This document shows positions 14,602-21,934 of a stretch of DNA of 40,293 nucleotides, piece after piece. The position numbers were made by a program, and so were the translations under genes. The notes below the pieces were generated by a model, which searched no databases, was not told the origin of the DNA, and was given only the letters and a program-made list of their open reading frames with translations. The stretch comes from Bacteroidales bacterium UBA3764 (GTDB lineage: Bacteria > Bacteroidota > Bacteroidia > Bacteroidales > UBA932). Position 1 is the stretch's first letter; each line of letters begins with the position of its first letter. The stretch lies in assembly GCA_002371115.1 (NCBI GenBank), contig DFFY01000117.1, forward strand, positions 1 to 40,293, in the 5' to 3' direction.

Positions 14602-15201
14602 CTATCGGATGTTCAGAAGCTTGTGGGTTTGGAGGGAGAGGCGCCAGAGGGGGTGGCGTTGCACAAAGCCGATGGTTTCCTCCAGAAGTTGTTGTCTGCG
14701 GGCGGGGTCCGGGACGTCGCAGGGCTGGAGGAAGAGGTGGCTGGCCGGGAAGCCTTCCCAGGCGCAGATTTCCTCCTCGGTGAGCGTGCCGTCATAGACC
14801 AGCTTGATTTCATCGGCCTCGGTGATTTGTACTTTTCCGCGTTCCGCAAAACCGGGCAGGTGGTTCTTGGGACTGAGCGTAACCCATTGAACTCGATTTA
14901 CTTCCGGCTTGTTGATGGAGCCGTTGGTCTCCATGTGAACTATGTACGCGCTGAATGTGTCGATAAGTTCGTCGTCCAACTGAAGCAGCGGCTCCCCGCC
15001 GGTGAGACAGATGCGGGGGCAGTGGTACTGCTGCACCTCCTTGAGAATATCCTGGGCGCTCATCTCCCGGTACGGCTGGTGGTCCGTGTCGCAGAACGGG
15101 CACTGCAGGTTGCACCCGCTCAGCCGCACGAAGACCATGGGCGTTCCCGTCCAGAAGCCTTCGCCCTGGAGGCTGTAGAATATTTCGTTTACTCTGTACA
15201 T
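14602..15201 (-). CDS. queE: 7-carboxy-7-deazaguanine synthase QueE (radical SAM)
   Basis: Converts 6-carboxytetrahydropterin to 7-carboxy-7-deazaguanine, the third step towards preQ0 and queuosine. The 199-residue product has the radical SAM cluster motif CNLQCPFC (Cx3Cx2C) near residues 30-37, preceded by YSLQGEGFWTGTPMVFVRLSG, the QueE hallmark, and followed by CLTGGEPLLQ, the SAM-binding GGE motif. The length is normal for the shorter QueE type. It lies downstream of queD on the same strand, separated by a 35-nt gap holding a REP-like element, so queD-queE probably form one transcript. queC lies about 6 kb away on the other strand. Confidence 0.94.
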   Translation of the reverse strand: MYRVNEIFYSLQGEGFWTGTPMVFVRLSGCNLQCPFCDTDHQPYREMSAQDILKEVQQYHCPRICLTGGEPLLQLDDELIDTFSAYIVHMETNGSINKPEVNRVQWVTLSPKNHLPGFAERGKVQITEADEIKLVYDGTLTEEEICAWEGFPASHLFLQPCDVPDPARRQQLLEETIGFVQRHPLWRLSLQTHKLLNIR

Positions 15202-15202
15202 G

Positions 15203-15231
15203 GAGATTCTTCGACTTCGCTCAGAATGACA
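15203..15231 (-). repeat. REP-like element, copy 3, between queD and queE
   Basis: On the minus strand it reads TTGTCATTCTGAGCGAAG followed by TCGAAGAATCTC, a clean single copy of the repeat family. It fills nearly all of the 35 nt between the queD stop and the queE start codon. Confidence 0.8.
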
Positions 15232-15236
15232 AGGCG

Positions 15237-15566
15237 TTACCGCTCATAGGCGGCCATGTTGTTCTCGCTCTCCCACACTTCCACCTTGTAGGCGTTCTCC
15301 ACGTGGTCGCAAATCCAGCGGGCAATGTTTTCCGCCGTGGGATTGAACGGCAGCACTTCGTTCAGGTTCTTGTGGTCCAGTACGCCGCAGATGTCCCGCT
15401 TGATGTGCGTAAAGTCCGTCACCATGCCGTCCGCGTTCAGCGTCTCGCTCTTGCAGTACACCTTTACAATCCAGTTGTGCCCATGCAGTTCCTCGCACTT
15501 GCTCTCGTAAGAAAGGTTCAGCGCATGCGCCGACGATATCTCCAATCGTTTACAAACGTAATACAT
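15237..15566 (-). CDS. queD: 6-carboxy-5,6,7,8-tetrahydropterin synthase QueD
   Basis: Makes 6-carboxytetrahydropterin from dihydroneopterin triphosphate, the second step of the queuosine pathway. The 109-residue product shows the zinc histidines in EISSAHAL and HGHNW, the catalytic cysteine in SKCEELHGHN, and the conserved DHKNLNE and WESENN segments of the PTPS/QueD family. The open frame runs 13 codons further upstream to 15605, into the tRNA terminator, but MYYVCKRLEISSAH is the family-like start at 15566. A weak promoter-like TATCTTAG (minus strand, about 15586-15593) precedes it. It is expected to be cotranscribed with queE. Confidence 0.93.
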   Translation of the reverse strand: MYYVCKRLEISSAHALNLSYESKCEELHGHNWIVKVYCKSETLNADGMVTDFTHIKRDICGVLDHKNLNEVLPFNPTAENIARWICDHVENAYKVEVWESENNMAAYER

Positions 15567-15603
15567 ACTCTCTCCAAAGTTTTTGCTAAGATACAAAAAG
15601 GTC

Positions 15604-15630
15604 AAAAAAAGCTTCCGAAAACTCGGAAGC
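15604..15630 (-). terminator. Rho-independent terminator of the tRNA gene
   Basis: On the minus strand, an 8-bp stem GCTTCCGA / TCGGAAGC with a 4-nt loop is followed at once by seven T residues (15610 down to 15604). It begins 10 nt after the tRNA 3' end. It ends just upstream of queD, so tRNA and queD transcription are likely separate. Confidence 0.85.
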
Positions 15631-15639
15631 CTATTTTTG

Positions 15640-15712
15640 AGCCACTCAGGAGGCTCGAACTCCCGACCTGCGCGTTACGAATGCGCTGCTCTACCGACTG
15701 AGCTAAAGTGGC
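15640..15712 (-). tRNA. tRNA-Thr(CGU)
   Basis: The minus strand folds as a full cloverleaf: acceptor GCCACTT/GAGTGGC (one G-U), D arm GCTC/GAGC, anticodon loop TTCGTAA giving anticodon CGU (decodes ACG), and T arm GGGAG TTCGAGC CTCCT. The anticodon stem GCGCA/CGCGC has one A-C mismatch next to the loop. The discriminator base reads U, and CCA is not encoded. The gene has its own promoter and terminator and stands between queD and a divergent flavoprotein gene. Confidence 0.95.
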
Positions 15713-15739
15713 AAGACCGATTGTGGTGAATCGGGACTG

Positions 15740-15772
15740 CAAATATACAACTTTTTTCCAAAACAAAACAAA
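15740..15772 (-). promoter_or_regulatory. Promoter of the tRNA-Thr gene
   Basis: On the minus strand a TTTG (15772-15769) is followed after 21 nt by TATATTTG (15747-15740). This matches the Bacteroidetes consensus and places the start of transcription about 20-25 nt before the mature tRNA 5' end. Confidence 0.7.
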
Positions 15773-15777
15773 CTTTA

Positions 15778-15809
15778 TTTGCAGAGGTTGCGGATTAAAC
15801 GTATTTTTG
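15778..15809 (+). promoter_or_regulatory. Promoter of the flavoprotein/FKBP genes
   Basis: TTTG (15778-15781), a 20-nt spacer and TATTTTTG (15802-15809) form a full Bacteroidetes promoter. Transcription would start near 15815, about 12 nt before the ATG at 15827. This supports the shorter start for the downstream gene. Confidence 0.7.
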
Positions 15810-15826
15810 CAGACAAAATTATAGGT

Positions 15827-17329
15827 ATGCGTTCGGATATTATTGTTATTGGCGGAGGAGCCGCCGGGCTCATGGCAGCCGTGGGTGCAGCAAAAGTGCT
15901 GGCAGAAAGTGCAGAAGGAGGCACCGTAACGGTGCTCGAGAAAATGCCCAAAGCGGGCCGCAAGGTCATGATTACCGGCAAGGGCCGCTGCAATTTCACC
16001 AATGTGAAAGACTGGACCGCGTTCAGCGACCATATCCGGACCGATGTCAACTTCGTTAGCCCTTCCTGGCACAATCTTACCCCGGAAGGCCTCATGGACC
16101 TGCTCAAGGAAAATGGCCTGCGGAGCGTAGTGGAACGCGGAGACCGCGCCTTCCCGGCCTCGCACATGGCCGGTGACGTGGTGGACACGCTCCTGCGCGC
16201 CTGCACCCTGAGCGGTGTGAAGGTGGTGACGGACTGCGAAGTCAAGACCATAGACCCTACGCCGCACGGCTTTAGCCTGGACTGCGTGCAAACCTCCCGG
16301 AAGCAGGTCCGTATCCCTGTCGATGATCCCCGCAAGCTGCGTCCCGGCAAACCGGCGCCCACGCGCGAGGAAGTCACTATTGAACCGGTGGAATATACCT
16401 GCAAGAAGCTTATCATCGCCACGGGCGGCCTGTCCTATCCGGGCACCGGCTCCACCGGCGACGGCTATATGTGGGCGGAGGAACTGGGCCATAGCATAGC
16501 CGCCTGTCTGCCTTCCTTAACCGCCCTTGTGCCAGTTGGTTACAAGGAAAAAACGCCCCTCTCCGGGGAAATCAAGCAGGCCTTCCGCGGCCGCACCGTT
16601 TACGGCAAAAGCAAGGAACGCAAGATTGCGCCGCTGCCGTCCTGGTACCCCACCTTTGAGAAACACATCGAGCGCATCACCCCGCTGAGCGACCTTGGGG
16701 AACTGTTCAACGGCAACAACCTGGACAATGTCCAGCTCACCCTCTTTGTGAACGGCGAGGCTGTGCAGCAGGAGTTCGGCGATATTGAGTTCACCGACGG
16801 CGGCCTGGAAGGTCCGCTGGGCTTCATGGTGAGCCGCCGGGCCGTAAGAGCCCTCAACGACGGACAGAAAGTGAGCGTCGCAATAGACCTCAAACCCGCC
16901 GTGGAAGAGGAAAAACTCAGTGCCGATATCCACGCCAAATGGGAGGAGGTGATTCATGACGAGCGCTCCAAGGGCCAGCCTTTCCAGAAGCTGTTCCGCA
17001 TCATGCTGGGCAAGCTCATCCCCTGGAACTGCACCCTGGCGTTCCTCAAAACCAACCCCAAAGTGAGTGTGGATACCCTCGCCGCCGCCCTCAAGAACTG
17101 GAAGCTGGACATTGCCGGTTTCGTGGGCTTCGAGCGCTGCGTCATCACCGCCGGCGGCGTAAGCACCTCGGAAGTAGTTGCCAAGACGCTGGAGTCCAAG
17201 AAGCAGCCCGGCCTGTACTTCGCCGGCGAGGTCCTGGACATGGATGCCGATACCGGCGGCTACAACCTGCAACTCGCCTTCTGCACCGGCTATCTCTCCG
17301 GCGCATCCGCAGCAAAATCATTACAGTAA
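15827..17329 (+). CDS. FAD-dependent oxidoreductase, HI0933/BaiN-like family
   Basis: A 500-residue cytoplasmic flavoprotein. The N-terminal dinucleotide-binding motif (IIVIGGGAAGLMAA), the family signature GRKVMITGKGRCNFTN near residues 45-60, the second site IIATGGLSYPGTGSTGDGY, and the C-terminal TAGGVSTSEV and GLYFAGEVLDMDADTGGYN identify the HI0933 family. Members are annotated as NAD(P)/FAD oxidoreductases; one branch (BaiN) reduces bile acid intermediates, but that role cannot be assumed here. The family is usually about 400 residues; the extra length lies in the middle (an added stretch around 160-185 and 270-300). The start is set by the promoter and by MRSDIIVIGGG. The FKBP gene begins 4 nt after its stop, so the two are cotranscribed. 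Confidence 0.88.
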   Translation: MRSDIIVIGGGAAGLMAAVGAAKVLAESAEGGTVTVLEKMPKAGRKVMITGKGRCNFTNVKDWTAFSDHIRTDVNFVSPSWHNLTPEGLMDLLKENGLRSVVERGDRAFPASHMAGDVVDTLLRACTLSGVKVVTDCEVKTIDPTPHGFSLDCVQTSRKQVRIPVDDPRKLRPGKPAPTREEVTIEPVEYTCKKLIIATGGLSYPGTGSTGDGYMWAEELGHSIAACLPSLTALVPVGYKEKTPLSGEIKQAFRGRTVYGKSKERKIAPLPSWYPTFEKHIERITPLSDLGELFNGNNLDNVQLTLFVNGEAVQQEFGDIEFTDGGLEGPLGFMVSRRAVRALNDGQKVSVAIDLKPAVEEEKLSADIHAKWEEVIHDERSKGQPFQKLFRIMLGKLIPWNCTLAFLKTNPKVSVDTLAAALKNWKLDIAGFVGFERCVITAGGVSTSEVVAKTLESKKQPGLYFAGEVLDMDADTGGYNLQLAFCTGYLSGASAAKSLQ

Positions 17330-17333
17330 AAAT

Positions 17334-17936
17334 ATGGATAAGAAATCGTACGCATTCGGAATGAGCGTGGCGTCCAGCTTCTATCAGCAGGGCATCCACG
17401 TAACAAACGTAGAAGACTTCCTGGCCGGTCTCAAGGCCATGTTAACGGGCGCCCAGCCTGCCATTAGCCTGGAAGAGGCCGGTGAAGCCCTGGAGGCTTT
17501 CTATAAGGAACTGGAAGAAGAGACCTCCCAGCGTGCCGCCGAAGCCGGCGCAGCCGCCAAGGAAGAAGGGGAGAAATTCCTGGCCCAGATGGCCAAAGAC
17601 CCTGAGGTAAAAGCTACCAAGAGCGGCCTTATGTATAAGGTAATCAAGGAAGGCACCGGCCGCAAGCCCAAGGCCACGGACAAGGTGTACTGCCACTATG
17701 AAGGCACCTTCCCCAACGGGCAGGTGTTCGACAGCTCCTACAAGCGCGGGGAGCCCATCGAGTTCGGTCTCAATCAGGTAATCAAGGGCTGGACGGAAGG
17801 CCTGCAGCTCATGAGCGAAGGCGCCAAGTATGAGCTCTATCTGCCGTATAACCTGGCCTATGGCGAGAGCGGCACCCGCGGCATTCCGCCGTGCAGCGCG
17901 CTCAAGTTTGTGGTGGAACTCATTGAGGTGAGATAA
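17334..17936 (+). CDS. FKBP-type peptidyl-prolyl cis-trans isomerase
   Basis: A 200-residue protein-folding enzyme that isomerises Xaa-Pro bonds. The N-terminal half (residues 1-95) is the helical FKBP_N-like dimerisation segment, rich in Glu and Ala. The catalytic domain (about 105-200) has VYCHYEGTFPNGQVFDSSY, VIKGWTEGLQLMSEGAKYELYLP and LAYGESGTRGIPP, all standard FKBP features. Most FkpA/Mip proteins are exported, but this one begins MDKKSYAFGMSVASSF without a signal peptide and so is probably cytoplasmic. It directly follows the flavoprotein gene. A REP-like repeat begins at its stop codon. Confidence 0.92.
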   Translation: MDKKSYAFGMSVASSFYQQGIHVTNVEDFLAGLKAMLTGAQPAISLEEAGEALEAFYKELEEETSQRAAEAGAAAKEEGEKFLAQMAKDPEVKATKSGLMYKVIKEGTGRKPKATDKVYCHYEGTFPNGQVFDSSYKRGEPIEFGLNQVIKGWTEGLQLMSEGAKYELYLPYNLAYGESGTRGIPPCSALKFVVELIEVR

Positions 17937-18031
17937 GAGATACACTCGCTTCGCTCGGTATGACAGAGGGAGGCTCGCTCGGTATGACAGAGGGAGGCTC
18001 GGTCGAAATGACAGAGGAAGGCTCGGTCGAA
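17937..18031 (+). repeat. REP-like element, copy 4: 24-nt tandem units running into pnuC
   Basis: A REP-like sequence (GCTTCGCTCGGTATGACAG; reverse orientation to copies 1 and 2) is followed by 24-nt repeats, each with one ATGACA, at 17960, 17984, 18008 and 18032. Because 24 is a multiple of three, all four ATGs are in the pnuC frame and would encode units such as MTEGGSVE. The repeat fills the whole FKBP-pnuC gap. Confidence 0.85.
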
Positions 18032-18613
18032 ATGACAAACTGGATTCAGGCCATAGAGATTTTTGCAACGGTGACCGGCATTGCGTACGTGGTGCTGGAG
18101 GTGTTGCAGAAAAACGCCATGTGGGTGCTGGGGATTCTCACCGGCATCGCCTGTGCCGTGAGCTTCGGCGTGCAGCACGTGTGGGCGTCCATGGGCCTGA
18201 ATCTCTATTACGTGGCCATGTCCGTAGTGGGCCTGGTCCAGTGGCGGAAAGCCAGCGGGCAGGTAGGGGAAGGCGAAATCCATCTCCAGGCCATTCCCAA
18301 ACAGGTGGCCGTCTGGAGCGCCGTTCTCCTGGTGGTGGGCTCCGTGACCCTCATCCAGGTGCTCCGCCTCACCGGCGACGCCGCTCCGGTGCTGGACGGC
18401 ACGGCCTCCGTGCTCAGCGTGATAGGCACCTGGTGGCTGGCCCAGAGCTATTTGCAGCAGTGGCTGCTCTGGATTGTGGCCGATGTCCTTTCCACCGCCC
18501 TCTGCATCAGCACCGGGCAGTACTGGATGGCGGCGCTCTACGCCCTATACACCCTGTCCGCCGTTTACGGCTATTCTCATTGGAAAAAGAACGGTAAATG
18601 GGTACAGGCATGA
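18032..18613 (+). CDS. pnuC: PnuC-family vitamin/nucleoside transporter
   Basis: A 193-residue inner-membrane protein with about seven predicted helices. The family pattern is clear from the N-terminal NWIQAIEIFATVTGIAYVVL through NLYYVAMSVVGLVQW to the C-terminal YTLSAVYGYSHWKK. PnuC proteins let nicotinamide riboside, and PnuT relatives thiamine, diffuse into the cell, where phosphorylation traps them; the substrate here is not readable. Three upstream in-frame ATGs (17960, 17984, 18008) come from the REP-like repeat. I choose 18032 because family-like sequence begins there. The stop overlaps the start of a BadF-type kinase by 4 nt, so that kinase may be the trapping partner, which is inference. 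Confidence 0.9.
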   Translation: MTNWIQAIEIFATVTGIAYVVLEVLQKNAMWVLGILTGIACAVSFGVQHVWASMGLNLYYVAMSVVGLVQWRKASGQVGEGEIHLQAIPKQVAVWSAVLLVVGSVTLIQVLRLTGDAAPVLDGTASVLSVIGTWWLAQSYLQQWLLWIVADVLSTALCISTGQYWMAALYALYTLSAVYGYSHWKKNGKWVQA

Positions 18614-19410
18614 GAACGGTTATTGTCGATTGCGGGGCCACCAAGGCCGACTGGCTGTGCAGCGACGGCACGCAGGTGCGTACGCCCGGCTTCAACTTGG
18701 CGCATACGCCCGCGGACCAGCTGCAGCCCATCCTGGAGGCTGCCGCCCGGGAGCTTCCGGACATCGACAAGCTGTACCTGTACGCCGCCGGTCTGGTAGG
18801 GGAGTCGCCTGTAGATTTGGGCAAGTGGTTCCCCAAGGCGGGCATTGAATATGCTTCCGACATGCTGGGGGCCGCGCGCGCCGTCTGTGGCCGCCGTCCG
18901 GGCATCGCTGCCATTGTGGGCACCGGTGCCAACACCTGCCAGTATGACGGCGAGAAAATCACCGCCCAAGTCCCTTGCGGCGGGTACATCCTGGGCGACG
19001 AAGGCTCCGCCTCCGTGCTGGGTAAACTTTTCCTTTCCGATTACCTGAAAGGTTTTGTCCCAGAGGACCTTGCGCAGGAATTCGCCCAAACGTTCCCGGC
19101 CTCGTATCCGGAGATTGTCCAACAGGTGTACCGTACGCCCGCCCCGGCCCGTTACCTGGGCAGCCTGGCACCCTTCGTGGTGGCCCATTACAAAACCAAT
19201 GACTACGCTAAGGAACTGGTGGATAGGAACTTCCGCGCCTTTTTTGAACGGACGGTCCGGCAATATGATGCCCTGCCGTTAGGCATTGTGGGCGGATTTG
19301 GCTACGCCTGCCGGGACATCCTGCAAAGCCTCGCAAACGAATACGGCATTACCCTCTCCCGCATCATCGCCTCCCCGTTGGAAGGCTTAAAACTGTACCA
19401 TGGCCTATAA
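18610..19410 (+). CDS. BadF/BadG/BcrA/BcrD-type ATPase, N-acetylglucosamine kinase-like
   Basis: A 266-residue cytoplasmic protein of the ASKHA (actin-like ATPase) superfamily. Phosphate 1 motif VIVDCGATKADWL lies at the N-terminus, IAAIVGTGANTCQYDG near residues 100-115, GGYILGDEGSASVLGK near 125-140, and LGIVGGFGYACRDIL near 225. GDEGS is characteristic of the GlcNAc-kinase-like branch. Relatives phosphorylate amino sugars, so the likely substrate is a sugar, but its tight coupling to pnuC raises the possibility of a vitamin or nucleoside substrate. An alternative ATG at 18598 would add MGTG; 18610 gives the usual ATGA overlap. It overlaps recR by 11 nt. Confidence 0.85.
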   Translation: MRTVIVDCGATKADWLCSDGTQVRTPGFNLAHTPADQLQPILEAAARELPDIDKLYLYAAGLVGESPVDLGKWFPKAGIEYASDMLGAARAVCGRRPGIAAIVGTGANTCQYDGEKITAQVPCGGYILGDEGSASVLGKLFLSDYLKGFVPEDLAQEFAQTFPASYPEIVQQVYRTPAPARYLGSLAPFVVAHYKTNDYAKELVDRNFRAFFERTVRQYDALPLGIVGGFGYACRDILQSLANEYGITLSRIIASPLEGLKLYHGL

Positions 19411-20026
19411 AGAAAATTACCCTTCCGTCCTGCTCTCAGAGGCCGTGGAGGCCATCAGCTCGCTGCCCGGCGTGGGCCGGCGGAGTGCCTTGCGCCTGGC
19501 CCTGCACCTTTTGAAGCAGCCGGCGGAGAACGTGCATCATTTCACCGAGGCCATCGACCACCTGAGGGACGATGTGTGCTACTGCCGCCGCTGCCGCATG
19601 ATTTCGGACGAGGAGCTCTGCGCCATCTGCAGCGACCGCAGCCGCGACCAGCGCACCATCTGCGTGGTAGAAAGCGTGCGGGACGTGATGAGCATCGAAG
19701 GAACGGGGCAGTACCACGGCGTGTACCATGTGCTGGGCGGCATCATTTCGCCCATCGCCGGTGTGGGCCCTTCGGACCTCACTATCAAGGAATTGACGGA
19801 GCGGGTGAATACCCTGGAAAACCCTTCGGAGGCCGAGGTCATCCTGGCCCTGAGCGGCGACGTGGAAGGGGAGACCACCGCTTTTTATATTTATCGGCAA
19901 ATAGAATCTTCCGGCATCAAGGTGAGCACCCTGGCCCGCGGACTGGGCTTTGGCGACGACCTCGAGTATGCCGATTCCCTTACTTTGGGCCGCTCACTGA
20001 CCAATAGACAAATCTTTAAACCATGA
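19400..20026 (+). CDS. recR: Recombination protein RecR
   Basis: Works with RecF and RecO to load RecA on gapped DNA. The 208-residue protein has the helix-hairpin-helix (ISSLPGVGRRSALRLALHLL), the C4 zinc finger CRRC..CAIC near residues 65-78, and the Toprim domain (ICVVESVRDVMSIEGTGQYH; ALSGDVEGETTAFYI). The length and order are standard. It overlaps the kinase gene by 11 nt at its start and the GltD-like gene by 4 nt (ATGA) at its end, placing it within a compact operon. Confidence 0.96.
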   Translation: MAYKENYPSVLLSEAVEAISSLPGVGRRSALRLALHLLKQPAENVHHFTEAIDHLRDDVCYCRRCRMISDEELCAICSDRSRDQRTICVVESVRDVMSIEGTGQYHGVYHVLGGIISPIAGVGPSDLTIKELTERVNTLENPSEAEVILALSGDVEGETTAFYIYRQIESSGIKVSTLARGLGFGDDLEYADSLTLGRSLTNRQIFKP

Positions 20027-21237
20027 ACACTGAAGCGCAGCGCTGCTTATTGTGCAAGAAACCCAAATGTGCCTTACAAGGCTGTCCGGTGCATACGCCC
20101 GTACCGGAATGCATGCTGTTATATCGGCAAGGAAAACTGGACGAGGCGGGGGAGATGCTCCTGAGCAACAACCCGCTGACGGCCATTACCTCGCAAGTGT
20201 GTGACTGGAAGCAGTTCTGCTACGGCCACTGCGTGCTCAACGTGAAACAGGTGCCGGTGCGCTGGTACGAGATTGAGCAGGAGATTTCCACGGCCTACCT
20301 CTTTAAATACAAGCTGCAGCGTCGTTCCGCGGAACTGGCAGGCAAGCGCGTGGCGCTGGTGGGTGCGGGCCCGGTGGGCATCGCCGCCGCCGTCTGGCTG
20401 TATGAGGCCGGGGCCGATGTCACCCTCATAGACGCCAATGAGCGCATAGGCGGCGTGCTCCGTTACGGCATCCCCGCCTTCCGCCTGGACAAGAAATACT
20501 GCGACGCCTACGAGACCATGTTCGCAGAGGCGGGCATCGCTTTCCGCGGTGGTGTGGAAGTGGGAAAGGACATTACCCTGGCACAGCTCCAGGCCGATTA
20601 TGACGCCGTGCTCATTGGCGCCGGTGCGGAAAAACCCGCCACCCTGCACATCCCCGGCGAGGAAAAGGCCGTGCAGGCGCTGCCGTTCCTCAAGAATCCG
20701 CAGGCCTTCAACCTGGGCAAGAAGGTGATTGTGATTGGCGGCGGCAATGTGGCCATGGACGCCTGCCGGACGGCCATCCGCCAGGGCTGCGAAACCTGGG
20801 TGTACTACCGCAAAACCTTCGAGAACATGCCTGCCAACCCGCTGGAAGTGGACCAGGCCAAGGCCGATGGCGTCCAGTTCAAGCTGTTCCAGGCGCCGGT
20901 GGAGGTGAAGGAAGGCGGCGTGGTGTTCCGCGACTGCGAGAACGTGGTGCCGGAAGGCGGCGGCCGCGTGGTGACGCGCATTATCGACGGAACAGACCAT
21001 TTTGTGGCATGCGATACCTTGCTTACGGCCATTTCCGAGAAGCCGGACTTTGGCATGTTCGCCGGGACATCGGCCCAAATGAACGAGTGGGGCTGGCCCG
21101 CCACGTCCGAGGCCGGGCGTGTCCAGGGCCTTTCCAACGTCTGGGTGGCCGGTGACTTTATCCTGGGGCCCAAGACGGTGGTGGAAGCGGTGGCATCGGC
21201 CCGGGAAGCCGTGAAAAATATCATGGAGACTCTATGA
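20023..21237 (+). CDS. GltD-like FAD/NAD(P)H oxidoreductase with N-terminal iron-sulfur motifs
   Basis: A 404-residue cytoplasmic enzyme resembling the small subunit of glutamate synthase and related electron-transfer subunits. The N-terminus has cysteine patterns typical of the double 4Fe-4S domain: CLLCKKPKCALQGC and VCDWKQFCYGHC. An FAD-binding motif (VALVGAGPVGIAAAVWL) and an NAD(P)H-binding motif (VIVIGGGNVAMDACRTA) follow near residues 108 and 235, and NVWVAGDFILGPKTVVEAVA ends the FAD site. No large glutamate synthase subunit is next to it, so the electron acceptor is unknown; relatives serve in NADPH-ferredoxin reactions, pyrimidine breakdown or selenate metabolism. It overlaps recR and queC by 4 nt each. 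Confidence 0.87.
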   Translation: MNTEAQRCLLCKKPKCALQGCPVHTPVPECMLLYRQGKLDEAGEMLLSNNPLTAITSQVCDWKQFCYGHCVLNVKQVPVRWYEIEQEISTAYLFKYKLQRRSAELAGKRVALVGAGPVGIAAAVWLYEAGADVTLIDANERIGGVLRYGIPAFRLDKKYCDAYETMFAEAGIAFRGGVEVGKDITLAQLQADYDAVLIGAGAEKPATLHIPGEEKAVQALPFLKNPQAFNLGKKVIVIGGGNVAMDACRTAIRQGCETWVYYRKTFENMPANPLEVDQAKADGVQFKLFQAPVEVKEGGVVFRDCENVVPEGGGRVVTRIIDGTDHFVACDTLLTAISEKPDFGMFAGTSAQMNEWGWPATSEAGRVQGLSNVWVAGDFILGPKTVVEAVASAREAVKNIMETL

Positions 21238-21875
21238 AAGCGATTTTGATTTATTCCGGCGGCCTGGACAGTACCACGCTGCTGTATGAGTACAAGGACA
21301 GCATTGCGCTGGCGGTGAGCTTCGACTATGGCTCCAAGCACAATGCGCGGGAAATTGCCTATGCGCGGGCGAACTGCAAACGGATAGGTATCACGCATCT
21401 GGTAATCCCGCTGGCGTTTATCGGCCAGTATTTCAAAAGCGATTTGCTGCTCAGTGGCGGGGAGATTCCCGAGGGCTCCTATGCCGCTGACAACATGAAA
21501 AGCACCGTGGTGCCGTTCCGCAACGGCATCATGCTCGCCATTGCGGCGGGCCTGGCGGAGAGTTACGGCCTGGATACCGTGATGCTCGCGAACCACAGCG
21601 GAGACCATGCCATTTATCCGGACTGCCGGCCGGAATTTGTGGAGGGAATGGACAAGGCCATCCAGGCGGGTACGTACGAGGGCATCCGCGTGGTGTCGCC
21701 GTACTGTGACATTACCAAGCGCGACATTGCGCTGCGGGGCAAGGCCATCGGCCTGGACTATTCACTTACGTATTCCTGCTACAAGGGCGGGGAGAAGCAC
21801 TGCGGCAAGTGCGGCACCTGCGTGGAGCGTAAGGAAGCCCTGGAAGGCTTCGACCCCACCGACTACGAGGCGTAG
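21234..21875 (+). CDS. queC: 7-cyano-7-deazaguanine (preQ0) synthase QueC
   Basis: Turns 7-carboxy-7-deazaguanine into preQ0 with ATP and ammonia, the step after QueE. The 213-residue protein begins with the PP-loop LIYSGGLDSTTLLYEY and carries the family features FDYGSKHNARE, VPFRNGIMLAIAAG and ANHSGDHAIYPDCRPEF. The C-terminal zinc site CYKGGEKHCGKCGTC is complete. It is the last gene of the pnuC-kinase-recR-oxidoreductase-queC run, starting inside the previous stop codon (ATGA). After it come a hairpin and REP-like sequence, then the fimbrial locus. Confidence 0.95.
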   Translation: MKAILIYSGGLDSTTLLYEYKDSIALAVSFDYGSKHNAREIAYARANCKRIGITHLVIPLAFIGQYFKSDLLLSGGEIPEGSYAADNMKSTVVPFRNGIMLAIAAGLAESYGLDTVMLANHSGDHAIYPDCRPEFVEGMDKAIQAGTYEGIRVVSPYCDITKRDIALRGKAIGLDYSLTYSCYKGGEKHCGKCGTCVERKEALEGFDPTDYEA

Positions 21876-21900
21876 CCGCCGATTACGGTCTTCGCACCTT

Positions 21901-21932
21901 AGCGCCACAAAAACGCCTTCCTGCGTGGCGCT
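21901..21932 (+). terminator. Hairpin after queC, possible terminator
   Basis: An 8-bp inverted repeat, AGCGCCAC (21901-21908) and GTGGCGCT (21925-21932), has a 16-nt loop and lies 25 nt after the queC stop. No T-run follows, so its function is only inferred. Confidence 0.35.
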
Positions 21933-21934
21933 CC

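Noticed and set aside
15567..15605. A longer QueD starting at 15605
   Set aside because: The extra 13 residues run back to the tRNA terminator and are not found at the QueD N-terminus, which begins close to the first beta strand.
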